DNA from: Neckera pumila
Lineage: Eukaryota; Streptophyta; Bryopsida; Hypnales; Neckeraceae
Reading direction: 5' to 3'
Assembly (NCBI GenBank): GCA_963969595.1
Contig: OZ018415.1
Span: 16,306,001-16,370,000 of the forward strand
Length of the DNA: 64,000 bases
Position numbers and translations under genes: made by a program. Under the pieces are notes generated by a model. It had not been told where the DNA came from, searched no databases, and saw only the letters and a program-made list of their open reading frames with translations. Positions 12,031-23,100 of this stretch are shown here, one piece after another (position 1 is the stretch's first letter; every line of letters starts with the position of its first letter).

Positions 12031-13209
12031 AATCAACAAAATTTCAACAATTTTTTGTTGATTTGGGCACTGCATCGACCGTTTCAACACTTTGTCAAGG
12101 ATTTTGTCAAGTCTGTTCCAAAGCCTAACTCTTTTCTGTTGATTTCTCTTCAAAAAGGTCCAAATATCAATGAGGATCATAGTATCAGTTTAGGACCTTG
12201 GTTTGTTTGAGAGCTAAGTTTCTACAGAGCTTGCTGTCGCAGTCCGCTCTTGTTGAAATCCCTCGTGCTTTTAGCATGCGATGCATGCGTAGATAGTTTT
12301 GTTGCACCTAATAAGAAAGATTTCACATTGTTGAGACGAATTGATTGAGTTATAAGAAACGAAAAATGGAACAATAGGAGGAAGAGCAAAACCCTAGACC
12401 ATTCCAAGGAATTGTTGGCAAACTGATTGAAGGAGTTTTTGAAGGTTACAGATCACTTTTTTGGAGCGCATTGAATTTCTTTGATTTTTGTTCTTAATGT
12501 TACATGGATTCTATCACATTTGCTGAGGAACGCTACGCAAATTCCATCACAAGTGTTTGTGATCCCAACTACTGTGCTAGTGACGACACAAGCCATTAGT
12601 ACCAATGTCAATTGTAGCTAGGAACTCAGTACCTATTGTTGGCCAGGCAGTGTCAAGCTACTTCTGGGCTTCTTTTGGGGTTAATTTTGTTTTGGGTTAG
12701 TTTGCTTGCCCTGATAAGAGACAAAGTTATGGAATTCACCCATCTAATTATATTCATGTTGCTACATATTTTAAAATAGAAGACCTAATAAAAGTTATTT
12801 TGTCACCCGGACATTTTATGTTCATTGTGTTGACTAGGTTTTTTGTATTGACACCCAAAACTCAATTATCTCTAATTTCAAGTTTGTGTTTTCAGCGTAC
12901 ATTGTGGCAATGGTTCGTCAATTGCATTGTAGTGGAGGTGTAAATTTCTTTGATTTTAGGAAATAAGGACGGTGGTAGAGTATTTGAAAACACGTTGGTA
13001 GCCCAATTGTCACTTTTGTTGCTCGCCCTTAGGTACAATATGTTTTATTGATCTTTATTTGTTCATATTCATGGCTTTGTGATCCTGTAGCTGCAGAGCT
13101 AAGGAATCAATAAAGCAAGCATTTGAGAATGAAGGTGTTTCCAATCAAACAGGTTGACAGGACGAGAATTCTATAAAAGTAAAGTGGAAGTAGAAAAGGA
13201 ACAATCATA
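12031..13209. other. Left arm of the large CACTA element: subterminal repeats, no gene seen
   Basis: About 12022-12180 carries repeated TTTTGTTGATTTG and GTCCAAATC-like motifs of the subterminal region. From 12200 to 13209 there is ordinary A+T-rich sequence without a convincing ORF. It could be intron or leader of the captured kinesin fragment that follows. Confidence 0.5.
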
Positions 13210-14607
13210 GAGAAGATTTGTGTGGCCATTAGGGTGAGGCCGCCAACAAAACTGAACTCAGTCCGAGGTCCCGTCCAAGGTCATCATTGGAAGGTGTTGG
13301 ACAATTCAATCTCGTTACTAACTGGAGCTGGCTCACTCATTTCCGATCATACATTTGCGTTTGGTGCGCTTTTTCCACATTTCAATCTTGTTATTGATTC
13401 ATCAAAAACAATCATCTGCCTATTGCTAGAAACAATTTTTGACCAACGCCTTCACACTATTCAATATTGTGTCCGTTAATCCCTAGAGCCCTGAACATGC
13501 TTTTTTGAGAACATAGCTTTTAAGGGCAGCTCACTACAAGTGGAGTTTTTATTTTTTTTATTTCAAATTTTCACACAACATTTTTCCAAGGAGTAGCTTT
13601 ACGGCCCAACAATTTTCATAACTTTTGACTACATGATTAAAAAGTTATTGCATGATATGTTGTTTTCACTGCTCGGCGGGCAGCCCAGGTAGCAAAAAAA
13701 ACTTCTTTAAGAATCACCTTTTTAAAAAATAAAAATTTGAAATTGGTTCTTTAGATTTATATGTAGGCAGGAAGCTTTGAATCATTCCATTTGGATCTAT
13801 GAGTGAAAAGTTATGAGGATTCTTAGTTTGAGGGTAGTTATGGAATCTCAACTCTCAAATAAACTTTGAAGTCCTTTATTTCACTCAATTTTCAATATTT
13901 TTGAAAAAAAATAAAAATGTTGGGTGTAGATTGTTTATTACAACATTAGAACCGTTGGAATTGATATTTTTCAATTCCATAAATAAATTCTTAACAATTT
14001 AGTGTTTTGAATCATTCTCTACCTCTTCCTACTTACTATTTTTCCTACAATTCTAGATGATCTAAATTTTTTCAAGCATGTAAACAACTTGTCTAGGAAA
14101 ATGAATCCAAAGAGTAACCACCATTTTGGACAATTTTTCATACAAATGTGACCCTGTAAAGGGCAACTGCCCGTTTTTTTGCAAGGACAACAAAAAGGAT
14201 TTTTGTCAATTCAAACGCTATTATCTTGCAATCCACATGGTGGAAAATTTTGAAATTTTTCCACATCTTCTTAAACAAGTTTACTACAAGATCCTATGGT
14301 TGCATGTGTCCAAAAATGTTTTTTTTTAAATTTGGCACTAGTATTAGAAATGGCAGTTTTGGAGCATTTTTGGTGAAAACATAGTCAAAAACCTTTAGGG
14401 GTTAACTTCGTTTCATTTTCGTGTGGGGCCTGGCCTTTTTGGTTTGATGCTAGATATAGATGAAGATGATTGAAAAAATCTTATTCGCATGTGGTTATGA
14501 GGACAAATATAATTTTTGGAGCTGACGCCAAGAATATCAACATCTATAAAGAGCATGCGAAAGATGTTGTTCTATCTGCTGTTGCCGGATTCAATGGTGT
14601 GTCTATA
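13210..14607 (+). pseudogene. Captured kinesin motor-domain fragment (kinesin-7-like), two exons
   Basis: 13210-13363 encodes EKICVAIRVRPPTK, then WKVLDNSISLL and a TFAFG end followed by GTGCGC. This is the order of the first strand, second strand and FxFD-type segment of kinesin motors. 14515-14607 encodes FGADAKNINIYKEHAKDVVL and then AGFNGVS, the segment just before the ATP-binding P-loop in kinesin-7/CENP-E-like motors. The P-loop itself is missing. The 1.15-kb gap between the two corresponds to an intron holding a TTAA-type MITE. This is a host gene fragment inside the CACTA element, not a working motor. Confidence 0.75.
13476..14405 (-). mobile_element. TTAA-flanked MITE, copy A (922 bp)
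   Basis: TTAA flanks both sides (13476-13479, 14402-14405). The ends are TCCCTAGA on the left and the complement of CCCCTAAAGG on the right. The interior (for example TATCTTGCAATCCACATGG near 14220) matches copies B, C, D and E. TTAA duplications with CCC-type ends are the hallmark of PiggyBac-mobilised elements. Confidence 0.72.
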
Positions 14608-15254
14608 TCCACGTAAATGGTGTGCCTAAACCCTAATGCCTACACAAATACGTTCTAAAAATCAATACAAAATTTCCTGGTGATGCTTTGCATTGGTGGA
14701 GGCAAGGCTTGCTCGGGTTTTGATTTTGATTTGGGTTTGAGTTGGTGGAACCTATTGATGTGAATCAATTTGTTTTGATTGCGTCAATCGGAGGGATTCT
14801 GCCCGGGATGTAGGAAAGCTTCATAACCTCGTCACCTTGTGAGCTTCAAATCTTAATTCAATGGCTCATTTGTGATGTTTTCTTTGAAATAGATTTTGCA
14901 GTTGCGCATCTGTTTGCTGAAATTAGGAAGCTTGTTGTGCAAAGTCCTGACTGGGAATGCAAATTTGACATTCCTACAAAAGTTAGTGGACTCCCCTCTC
15001 TCAACGTACTGTAAGACCCTATTTGGAACTTAATTACCATAAGCCTAGTAGTAGAAAATCCACGCCTGGTTGTTCTAAGAAAAGGTTTACATTAGAAATC
15101 ATCTTATATGTTGTTGCAATTGGCAGGATTTGATGTGGCTACATTTTCTGCAAGGGTTTTGGGTGGGTTTCAAATGGTTTTGTTAGCTTATTGTTTCAAC
15201 TTAATGTTTGCACTAGCGTAGTACTATTTTGAGTTATTTTAACCCCTAAAAGAC
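14608..15254. other. Spacer between kinesin fragment and retroelement
   Basis: There is no complete gene. The plus strand at about 14890-15005 reads as open, coding-like sequence (FAVAHLFAEIRKLVVQSP) that I do not recognise. It may be one more captured exon. Confidence 0.35.
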
Positions 15255-15619
15255 TGTAGACAGCCTAGTTGTTTTGAAGTTTTTAACCTTTTTAGTGTAT
15301 ATTTGGTGAGTTTTTGAGTGTGTTTGTTGAGTTTTTGTCATCTTTGTGTACCAATTTGGGGTTCTTTGTATATATTTTAACCAAGTTGGAGTACAGTGGA
15401 TAAGCATGTTTGGTTTAAGTCAGCCCAATTAGGAGTATACTTGTGGTTAGTTGATGGGTGAATTGTCTCTCTGGTTAAGCAGTTTGTTGTGCTTAAATTC
15501 CAAGTTGGTTGGTTAGTGTTTGGTGGGTTGTGTGGTCGATCCAAGTTGTGATTCAGTGAATTGGTGTAAGTCCGAATGGGTGTTTGCTTGCAGTTGAAGT
15601 CCAAGTCGGTTGGCTAACA
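15255..15619 (+). repeat. 5' LTR of the gypsy element
   Basis: The LTR begins TGTAGACAGCCTAG and ends GGTTGGCTAACA. It aligns along its whole length with 30641-31014, with scattered substitutions and one small indel near the start. The substitutions show an old insertion. Confidence 0.8.
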
Positions 15620-15622
15620 TTT

Positions 15623-15640
15623 TGGCTCCGCAGTCGGGGA
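15623..15640 (+). promoter_or_regulatory. Primer-binding site, tRNA-Asp-like
   Basis: TGGCTCCGCAGTCGGGGA lies just inside the 5' LTR. It differs at a few bases from the tRNA-Asp-type site known in plant Athila elements. Confidence 0.6.
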
Positions 15641-15751
15641 GGTGTCCTAATAGGTTATTTTCTCCTTTTCTCTTTTGGCTGAGAATTTAGATATGTCATT
15701 CGGTAAGGAGCAGCATATCTACAACCTCGGAGTCTAGTAAAAACGCTAGAG

Positions 15752-17904
15752 ATGAAAAGAGCTAAGAAGAGAGCGCATAAAAAACGCAAATTTGCTTCTA
15801 AAGCTGAGTCAGAGCCTACTTTGCCTAATTGGAGAAATCCGTTCCAATTGGGGCAATATTTCCAAAATAGGCCGAAGTCTAGTCAAACTATTCCTAGTGA
15901 GGAAGAAATTTCAAGAGAAAAGTTTAATCAAGAATTATCAAAGAATAGAAGAAAAGTAAATACACAAGAAAGATTTAATATACCCCATTTATTGTGTGAA
16001 CCAATTTGTGTATCAAATCTACCTTCACCGGAGGATTCTCCTAGAGGGCAATTTAATAAAGAGGAAATCAATTTGGAGGTAATTGAGGAGAGTCAGCTTA
16101 AGCCAGTAGTCTCTCCAATTATTGAATCCCCACTAGAGCCGTTTCCTAGTAGGTCAACTCCTGTTGATGTAGAGGGGGAACAACCAACTTGGTTTGATAA
16201 CCCAATTTGGAGTTCCGTTAGGAAAAAGGTAGAGATTCCGTTAGCATTCTGTAAAGAAGAAATTTTACAAGCCTTAGCTTGTAATTTAGCGTTAGAAAAT
16301 TTTACTAAATTGAGTCAATCCTCCGAATCAAGTAGGGATAGTCAAAGTGTAGAAATTATTGACAATATGGCAGCCCTACCAACCCAAATTCTAGTGGTAA
16401 TGAGAGCTGGCGATGAAGCCAATCGCCCTTATTCATTAATACCATTTCCAATTTTTTATGGCCAATTAGGAGATGATCCAGATAGTCATGTGTATGATTT
16501 TATAACAAAATGTAATGCAAATAATGCGAGAACTGAGGCACATTTCCTTAGTATATTTCCTAGCACATTAATGGACCAAGCCAAGAGGTGGTTCCAAAGG
16601 CAGCAAATAGGACATTTTACTACTTGGATAGAGTTGCGGGATGAATTTCTAGCCCATTTTTGCCCCCCTTCTTACCAAGAGAAATTATTTGAAAGATTAA
16701 CAGAATTGCATATGGCAAATGGGGAAAGAATTTATAGTTATTATGAAAGGTTAGAAGAAATAATGTTGCGGTTGCCTAACCATAATTATCTGGATGCTCA
16801 TTTTGTTTGTCAATTTATAAATGGCCTATATCCTCCAAAATTAAAAGCTTTTGTTAAGGAAGTGAGTCCCGCCAATTTGGCTGATGCCTTTATAAGAGCA
16901 AAATTATGGGAGGAGGTACATTTGGGAGAGACATATTTAGATCCTAATAGGGTTCAACCAAGCTATTTAGATCAAGTAGGAGTGAAAAGAGAGGATGTAA
17001 TGGATGATAGATTACCCACCTATGTTCAACCTATTTACGTTAATGTAATTTCTGCCAATTCAACACCAATTGTTTCTGGAGTGCCAGTTGAGCAAGTAGG
17101 AGCATGTCAGATAGGAATTCCAATTTATCAAAGACAAGTTGTTAAAAAAGAGGTCAGCTCACCAATTGAAGCCCAATTGGTTGAGTTGACAAAACAATTA
17201 GGAAATCTTCAAGTTAATTTAGCCAAAATTGTGGAGAAAAAGAATAAACCTAATGAGGACCGTGCTCATATTTGGTGCACTAATTGTTGGGGTCACGAGC
17301 ACATGTTGCCCGATTGTCCTTCCCCACCTAACCTACCGCCTAAATGCAGGTTTTGTAGAAAAAATCACTAAACTGAGTCGTGTCGTAATATGCAGGCTAG
17401 TCTTGTTCAACAGGCTAACCAGAGTAGGAGTGGCCAAGTTTATCAAATAGAAAATAATAATAATGTTCAAGAGAATAATCCAAATTGGAGATATAATAAC
17501 AATAGGCCAAAAAGGCGTAATTTTAATTCTATTTATAATCAAATACCAAATTATAATGCTAATTTTAATTACATAAACCCTAATTTTAACCCAAATAATT
17601 TTAATAGGGGAGGTTTTAGTAATAATCCAAATAGGGATTTTGCCCAACTACCTACAAATAATAATCAAGGTTGGAATCAAATGCCTTTTGGCAATATGAA
17701 ACAGGGTCCACCTTCTTATGGCAGCCAAATTCCAAATTGGGATAATAATCGAAATAGAGGAGGGATTATTTGTTATTGATGTGGCCAACCTGGGCATATT
17801 TCTACTAATTGTCAAAATCCAAGAGCTAGTGTAGATTATGTGCCTCTATGTGGTAATTGCAATCAAGCTGGACATACAGCTGAGCAGTGCAATGGTCCAC
17901 GGAG
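15752..17904 (+). pseudogene. Retroelement Gag with four zinc knuckles
   Basis: Gag is the capsid and RNA-packaging protein. Residues 1-200 form a charged, low-complexity leader. The retrotransposon Gag domain follows (about 240-400), with AKRWFQRQQIGHFTTWIELR as the core. The nucleocapsid part has four C-x2-C-type knuckles at 17276-17317, 17345-17383, 17771-17812 and 17849-17890. Three have classical C-x2-C-x4-H-x4-C spacing; the second has only three residues before the histidine. An Asn-rich linker of about 130 residues separates knuckles 2 and 3. The frame is interrupted by TAA at 17369 (inside knuckle 2) and TGA at 17777 (inside knuckle 3). The ATG at 15752 is simply the first in this frame; a coding-like stretch in another frame just upstream suggests a lost start. 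Confidence 0.8.
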
Positions 17905-18166
17905 GAGTGACCCACAAGATGGCTATAATAATAAAAGAAAAGATAATAGCCCAAAAATTGTTTTAGTGGAAGAAGAGGCACCTCAAAATGGGAAGGTTGG
18001 TACCTCTTATTTGGTACAAGTAGAAGAAAAAAATAAAACCATGCCATTAAAGGTAGAAAAGGCGGTGCAAAAAGTAACCACTAGGGGTAATATTGTTATA
18101 GAAAATCCTAAGGGTGGACTAGAAATTTTAAGAGAAAAGGAAATTACTAGAAAGGAAGCACAATAA

Positions 18167-19582
18167 TTGTTGGAGCATAACAAGCACAATGACTTACCCG
18201 AGGACTTACCCCAAAATTCTAATTCTAATCAACAGCTAAGTACAATATTAGTTCAACCACATTGGCATAAGAACCAATCTAGTACATTAGAAATAGATAA
18301 GACTAGTTTGAATAAGCCTCCTATGGGAAAATCAGTTCATTTTTATTCAACTACTGGAGCAAAATCCCCAGTTGGAGTAAATAAACCAAATGGGAGTCCT
18401 CTGGTTACAGAGAATCTTAAATTCAAATCGGTAGATCAAGGTCCATCAGATGATGGCGATCCATTAGTAATTCTTCCAATTTGGGTCGAGTCAGATTCTC
18501 CTATTGAGGATACTCATACCAAGTGGGAAGCTGCCGGCAAAAGCCAGACTGAGAACCAAATTGGAAGTAAGGCTAAAGCAACCGGAAAAAGAAAGAAGGG
18601 GTTATAAAACCAACTTAGAATTATAGATGAAAATAATTCATATAATATAATTGACAATTTGGGTAATGTAAAGGCTGATATTACAATTTGGCAATTGCTG
18701 GGGGTTGCCCCTAGTTGTAGGGCAGCCTTAAAGTCCAAATTGGTTAGGAAACGAACCCGGCTAGTCCATGATGTGGCTTTAAGCTTGGATCCAGGGGCTC
18801 TGGTTATTGACATAGAAATTGATGGCCTAATTGTTTCTGGCGTCCAGGTAGATGGAGGCTCCAGCGTTAATTTAATGAATCATGATACAATGCTGGGACT
18901 TCACCTAACTGGCCTCCAAGAAACTAAATTGGTACTGCAAATGGCAGACCAAAGTAGGGTGCGACCATTAGGTATTTTATCTAAGGTTAAAACACAAATA
19001 GCCGGGTTGTCTTATTTGATTGATTATATTGTTTTTCAGCCTAATACACCTAATGCCTCTTATCCAATTCTTTTGGGCAGGCCTTGGCTTTATCAAGCCA
19101 AGGCAAAAGATGATTGGGGCAAGGGAATAATGAAAAATTTTCAAGGGCAACATATTGTGAGTATTTCTATGTTTCTACCTAAATATAGAGGTGAGACTGA
19201 ATGGAAATCACCAGTAGATACTAGCAATTTTGGATATGATTCCAAATTGGATGAGGTGACAACTCATGGGATCAATAGTAAACCTAAGCCAATTAACCAA
19301 ATGGAAAACCAAATTGGAAATTTTAAAGAGGTGGCTCCTGGTGAATATATTGTGCCCTGTGAGGATGAGGATAACTCGGACAAGGCCATCCAATATTGGA
19401 TGACAGATACTCCAACTTACGGAGTTGATTCCAATTGGGAAATAGAGAATGACAGTGTTGAGTCTTCTAATGAGCATATGTCAGATGTATCCATTCGATC
19501 GTATGTGTCTAAAAGTCATTGTAAACAATTAATTTGGGATCTAATGATGATGAAAAACATATTCAAATTTCTAATCAATTAA
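18167..19582 (+). pseudogene. Retroelement linker and aspartic protease domain
   Basis: This continues the Gag frame after stops at about 18164 (TAA) and 18605 (TAA). The protease spans about 18770-19110. VQVDGGSSVNLM holds the catalytic aspartate in the D-G-G form common in plant gypsy proteases, and YPILLGRPWL is the usual closing motif. The protease processes the Gag-Pol polyprotein in intact elements. The frame is lost at about 19530, where the reverse transcriptase frame takes over by a one-base shift. Confidence 0.75.
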
Positions 19583-20985
19583 ACCCTATGGAATTAGAAA
19601 CATGGATTAAATTTTTTAAAGAAAATTCTAGAACTTTTGCTTGGTCCTATAAAGATCTTAGAAGGATAGATCCACAAATTTGTGAACATCGTATTGAATT
19701 GGAAGAAAATGCTAAACCTATTCGGCAAAGACCGCATAGGTTAAATCCTAAGTATTCACTTTTAGTAAAACAGGAAATTCAAAAATTAATTGATATAGGT
19801 TTTATTTATTCAACTCCAAATAGTGAATGGGTTAGCCCTATAGTAATTGTCCCAAAGAAGGATAGTAGACTTAGGATATGTCAGGACTTTAGAAAACTTA
19901 ATGCCGTACTAAAGAAAGATGGCTTTCCTCTTCCATTTACCGATAGTGTATTGGATACTGTAGCTGGCTATGAATGCTATTCGTTCATGGACGGTTTCTC
20001 CGGATACAATCAAATACCAATAGCTAAGGAGGATCAAGCCAAAACGGCCTTCGTAACTGATTTAGGAATTTTTGCTTCCCGAGTTATGTTATTTGGGTTA
20101 TGCAATGGTGCTGCCACTTTTCAAAGGGTGGCAACTATGGCATTTCAAGATTATCTTCGCAAATTCATGGAGATATTTCTCAATGATTTTTGCATTTTTG
20201 GATCCAAATTGGACCATTCCCAACACTTAAAGAAATGTTTTGATAAGTGTTTCCAATTTGGTATTTCCTTGAATGCAACTAAGTGTCAATTTTTAGTTCC
20301 ATATGGAAAACTATTAGGGCATATTGTTAGTAAAAAGGGTATTAGTATTGATCCGGATAAAGTAAATAAAATATCCAAATTACCTATTCCTAATAGTATT
20401 ACCCAAGTGAGGGGTTTCCTAGGGCATGTGAGTTATTATCGTCGCTTTATTAAAAATTATGCTCAGCTTGCATTGCCTTTAACCACACTTCTAAAAAAAT
20501 TAGAAGTTGGTACAAATCCGGTATGGACAAAAGAGTGCGATGTCGCATTTTTGGTTTTAAAAGAAAAATTAGTTACCGCCCCAATTTTAGTATCTCCAAA
20601 TTGGGAAAAAGCATTTCACGTTTAGGTGGATGCTAGCAACGTGGCAATGGGTTGTGTCCTAGGTCAAAAAGATGAACAAAATAGGGAGCACCCTATATAT
20701 TATGCCAGTAGGCAATTAATTGCCGCTGAAAAGAATTATTCTACAACCGAGCGTGAAGCATTGGGGATGGTATACGCAGTCCAGAAATTTAGGCATTACC
20801 TATTAGGTTATAAATTTACATTTTATGTCGACCATGATGCCCTTAAATATATAATTAATAAACCCCAACTTAGTGGGCATTTAGCTAGATGGGTTCTGTT
20901 GTTACAGGAATTCCAATTTGAAGTTGTAGTCCGACCGGGCAAATAGCATAGTAATGCTAATCATTTGTCTCGATTGGACAACGAC
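19534..20985 (+). pseudogene. Retroelement reverse transcriptase and RNase H
   Basis: The reverse transcriptase runs from about residue 60 of this frame: SPIVIVPKKDSRLRICQDFR, then FMDGFSGYNQIPIAKEDQAK, then FGLCNGAATFQR. The catalytic box that should be x-x-D-D reads FLNDF (codon AAT at 20182-20184), so one of the two metal-binding aspartates is replaced by asparagine. RNase H follows with VDASNVAMGCVLGQ and TTEREALGMVYAV. TAG stops at 20623 and 20944 each sit where glutamine is plausible. This copy cannot make an active enzyme. The frame differs by one from the protease frame; this may be decay or a former programmed shift. Confidence 0.85.
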
Positions 20986-21129
20986 ATCAAATTGGAAGGT
21001 AGTCCATTGGATGATGACATCCCAGATGGCCACTTATTTGAAGTGGATATTATCCATCCGGAGTATGGGAATGTCCTTACCTATTTGGTTCATAATACAT
21101 TTCCCATTGGGTTAAATCAGCAACAATGA

Positions 21130-21800
21130 GCAGCATTAGTTAAGAGATGTGCTCCTTATACCCTAATAGGTGACACATTGTACAAATTGGGTAGGGATAG
21201 TATATTAAGGCGGTGTATTTATAAAAATGAAGTTCTAAGTATTATTGAGGGTTGCCATTCCGATTCTTGTGGTGGTCATTTTGCGGGTGATGCAACCGCT
21301 AAAAAAATTCTTTTGGCCGGTTATTGGTGGCCTTCACTATTTAAAGATGTTTATGCTTTTGTCCGTAAATGTGATCCATGTCAGCGCATTGGGAAGCCAA
21401 CACCGTCTACGGCTATGCTACTTGTTCCATTTATGTCTTTAGCCCCGTTTGACAAATGGGGAATTGATTTTGTGGGTCCTATTGCCCCTATAACTCATCC
21501 AGGTAGGAAACGTTATATTCTAGTCGCAACGGATTATGCCACGAAATGGGCAGAAGCCGTTGCAACTAGGACCAATGACACTAAGACAATTGCTAAGTTT
21601 TTATTGGAGAATATTTTGTCTCATTTTGGTTGCCCTAAAGAGTTCATTAGCGACTGGGGTACCCATTTCTTAAATGACACAATTAGGCCATTAGGGAATT
21701 AACTGAGCGGTATTTAATTAAACATAGGAAGACGGCCCCTTACCATCCTCGTGCCAATGGGTAGACAGAGAAAACTAATAAAAAAATGAAGACATGATAA
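21130..21800 (+). pseudogene. Retroelement integrase, C-terminally truncated
   Basis: The zinc-binding region (GGHFAGDATAKKILLAGYWW, then KCDPCQR) is followed by the catalytic core. The first aspartate is in WGIDFVGP, the second in FISDWGTHFLND (W where arginine is usual, one C-to-T change). After a frameshift near 21690 the stretch with the third acidic residue continues (APYHPRANG, TAG stop, then TEKTN). It ends in an A-rich tract at about 21780-21905. The C-terminal domain is gone and no chromodomain is present. Confidence 0.8.
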
Positions 21801-22609
21801 ACATTGTAAACATAAAAATAAAGCTAAAGTTAGAAATAGTAATAATAGTGGGATATAGTATAAAAATATAAACAAAAACAAAAACAAAAAAATAAAAATA
21901 AAAACAATTTGGTCGGAGGTGACGTGCCTAATCGGAGGAGAAGTGACAAGTACCCCTCAAAGAAGTGGTATCATTTCAAATGGGAATCATCAGTCTGAGC
22001 CGCCAATTTGTAACAAACCGAATTGGGAAGTACTGAGTGATCATTTCCAAATTAGAGAACCAGTTGGGGAAGGCGATGAGCAAGTGACCACTAAGGGTGC
22101 AAATTGGAAGCATACTGCAAAGAGCATGAGAATGTTTTGTGAATGTTGAGTCGAGGTGTGAAACGAATTAGGGTTGAGGATTGTATTAAGTAGAGATTTT
22201 GTTTGAGTGGGATGTTGAGCTAAGTTTGAGGGCGTGTTGAATTCAACCAAATTGGAGAAATTGTGATTTTTGCTAGTTGTGTGTCGAGTTGTATTGTACC
22301 TAATCAATAGTAGCCAGCTGGGTTTTTTGTGCAATCCGAAGCCAGTTCGGAAGAAGCAAGTTGTCCAAATTGGATTAGTCGCTGCGTGGAGTTTGAAAGC
22401 AAAGAGGTCATTCCAATTAGGGGTGTGTGTGCAAGTGTGAGTTTAATAAGCGCTGCCTAGTTGGAAACAAGGCGAGGAATTTCTACCAAATGGAAATGAG
22501 AGAAGCTATTTGGAGTATTGGAAGTGGATTTCCGAGTGAACGGTGAGGTTTCTCTGTACCAAGTTGGAGCATTGGCCGAGAGAGAGTGAGGTTGTGGGTT
22601 GCAGGTGCC

Positions 22610-23100
22610 ATGGCGAGTCTTGAGGATCAGACTAGGGAGCCAGAGGTGGAAGGAACCAAGTTGTTGGAGCCGGAGGTGCATCTGGACAAGAAACCAAAGT
22701 TGGGCAACAACAAAGAAGAGCCGATAGAGGTGGCACCATTGGTTTTTCTTTTTGATGCTGCATCCAAATTGGAAGGCGCCGAGTAGGAAGCTCGCCAGCA
22801 GTTGAAGCTTCAAGAGGCCGGGTTATAGATGTTTTTGGAGGGGATGCAACACTGGAGCGAAGTAGATTCAAATCGGTTGGAGGTGTTTGTCATTGCCTAT
22901 TTGGTGACTGAACGGAAAAGCTGTTTGCGAGGGGAGACAGTCGAGCTACAAGCTCAACGCATTGCAGAGGTGTTTTAGCTGCCCAAGTCAAAAGTATCGG
23001 TGAGATCAGTCCAAGAATCCTTGGACTACTCAGTGGAGGAGTGTTTTGCATCAAGGGTTGTAAGTGTTTTGAATCCCATCCTAGATTCTAACATGCACAA
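22610..23100 (+). pseudogene. Retroelement extra ORF region, 5' part
   Basis: An ATG at 22610 starts an acidic ORF (MASLEDQTREPEVEG) read through TAG stops near 22783, 22826 and 22976 to about 23100. The composition is coding-like, and the stops fit CAG-to-TAG changes. It lies 3' of integrase, where some Athila/Tat elements carry an additional ORF. No known domain is recognised. It appears separated from its continuation near 28.1 kb by a block of different character. Confidence 0.45.
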
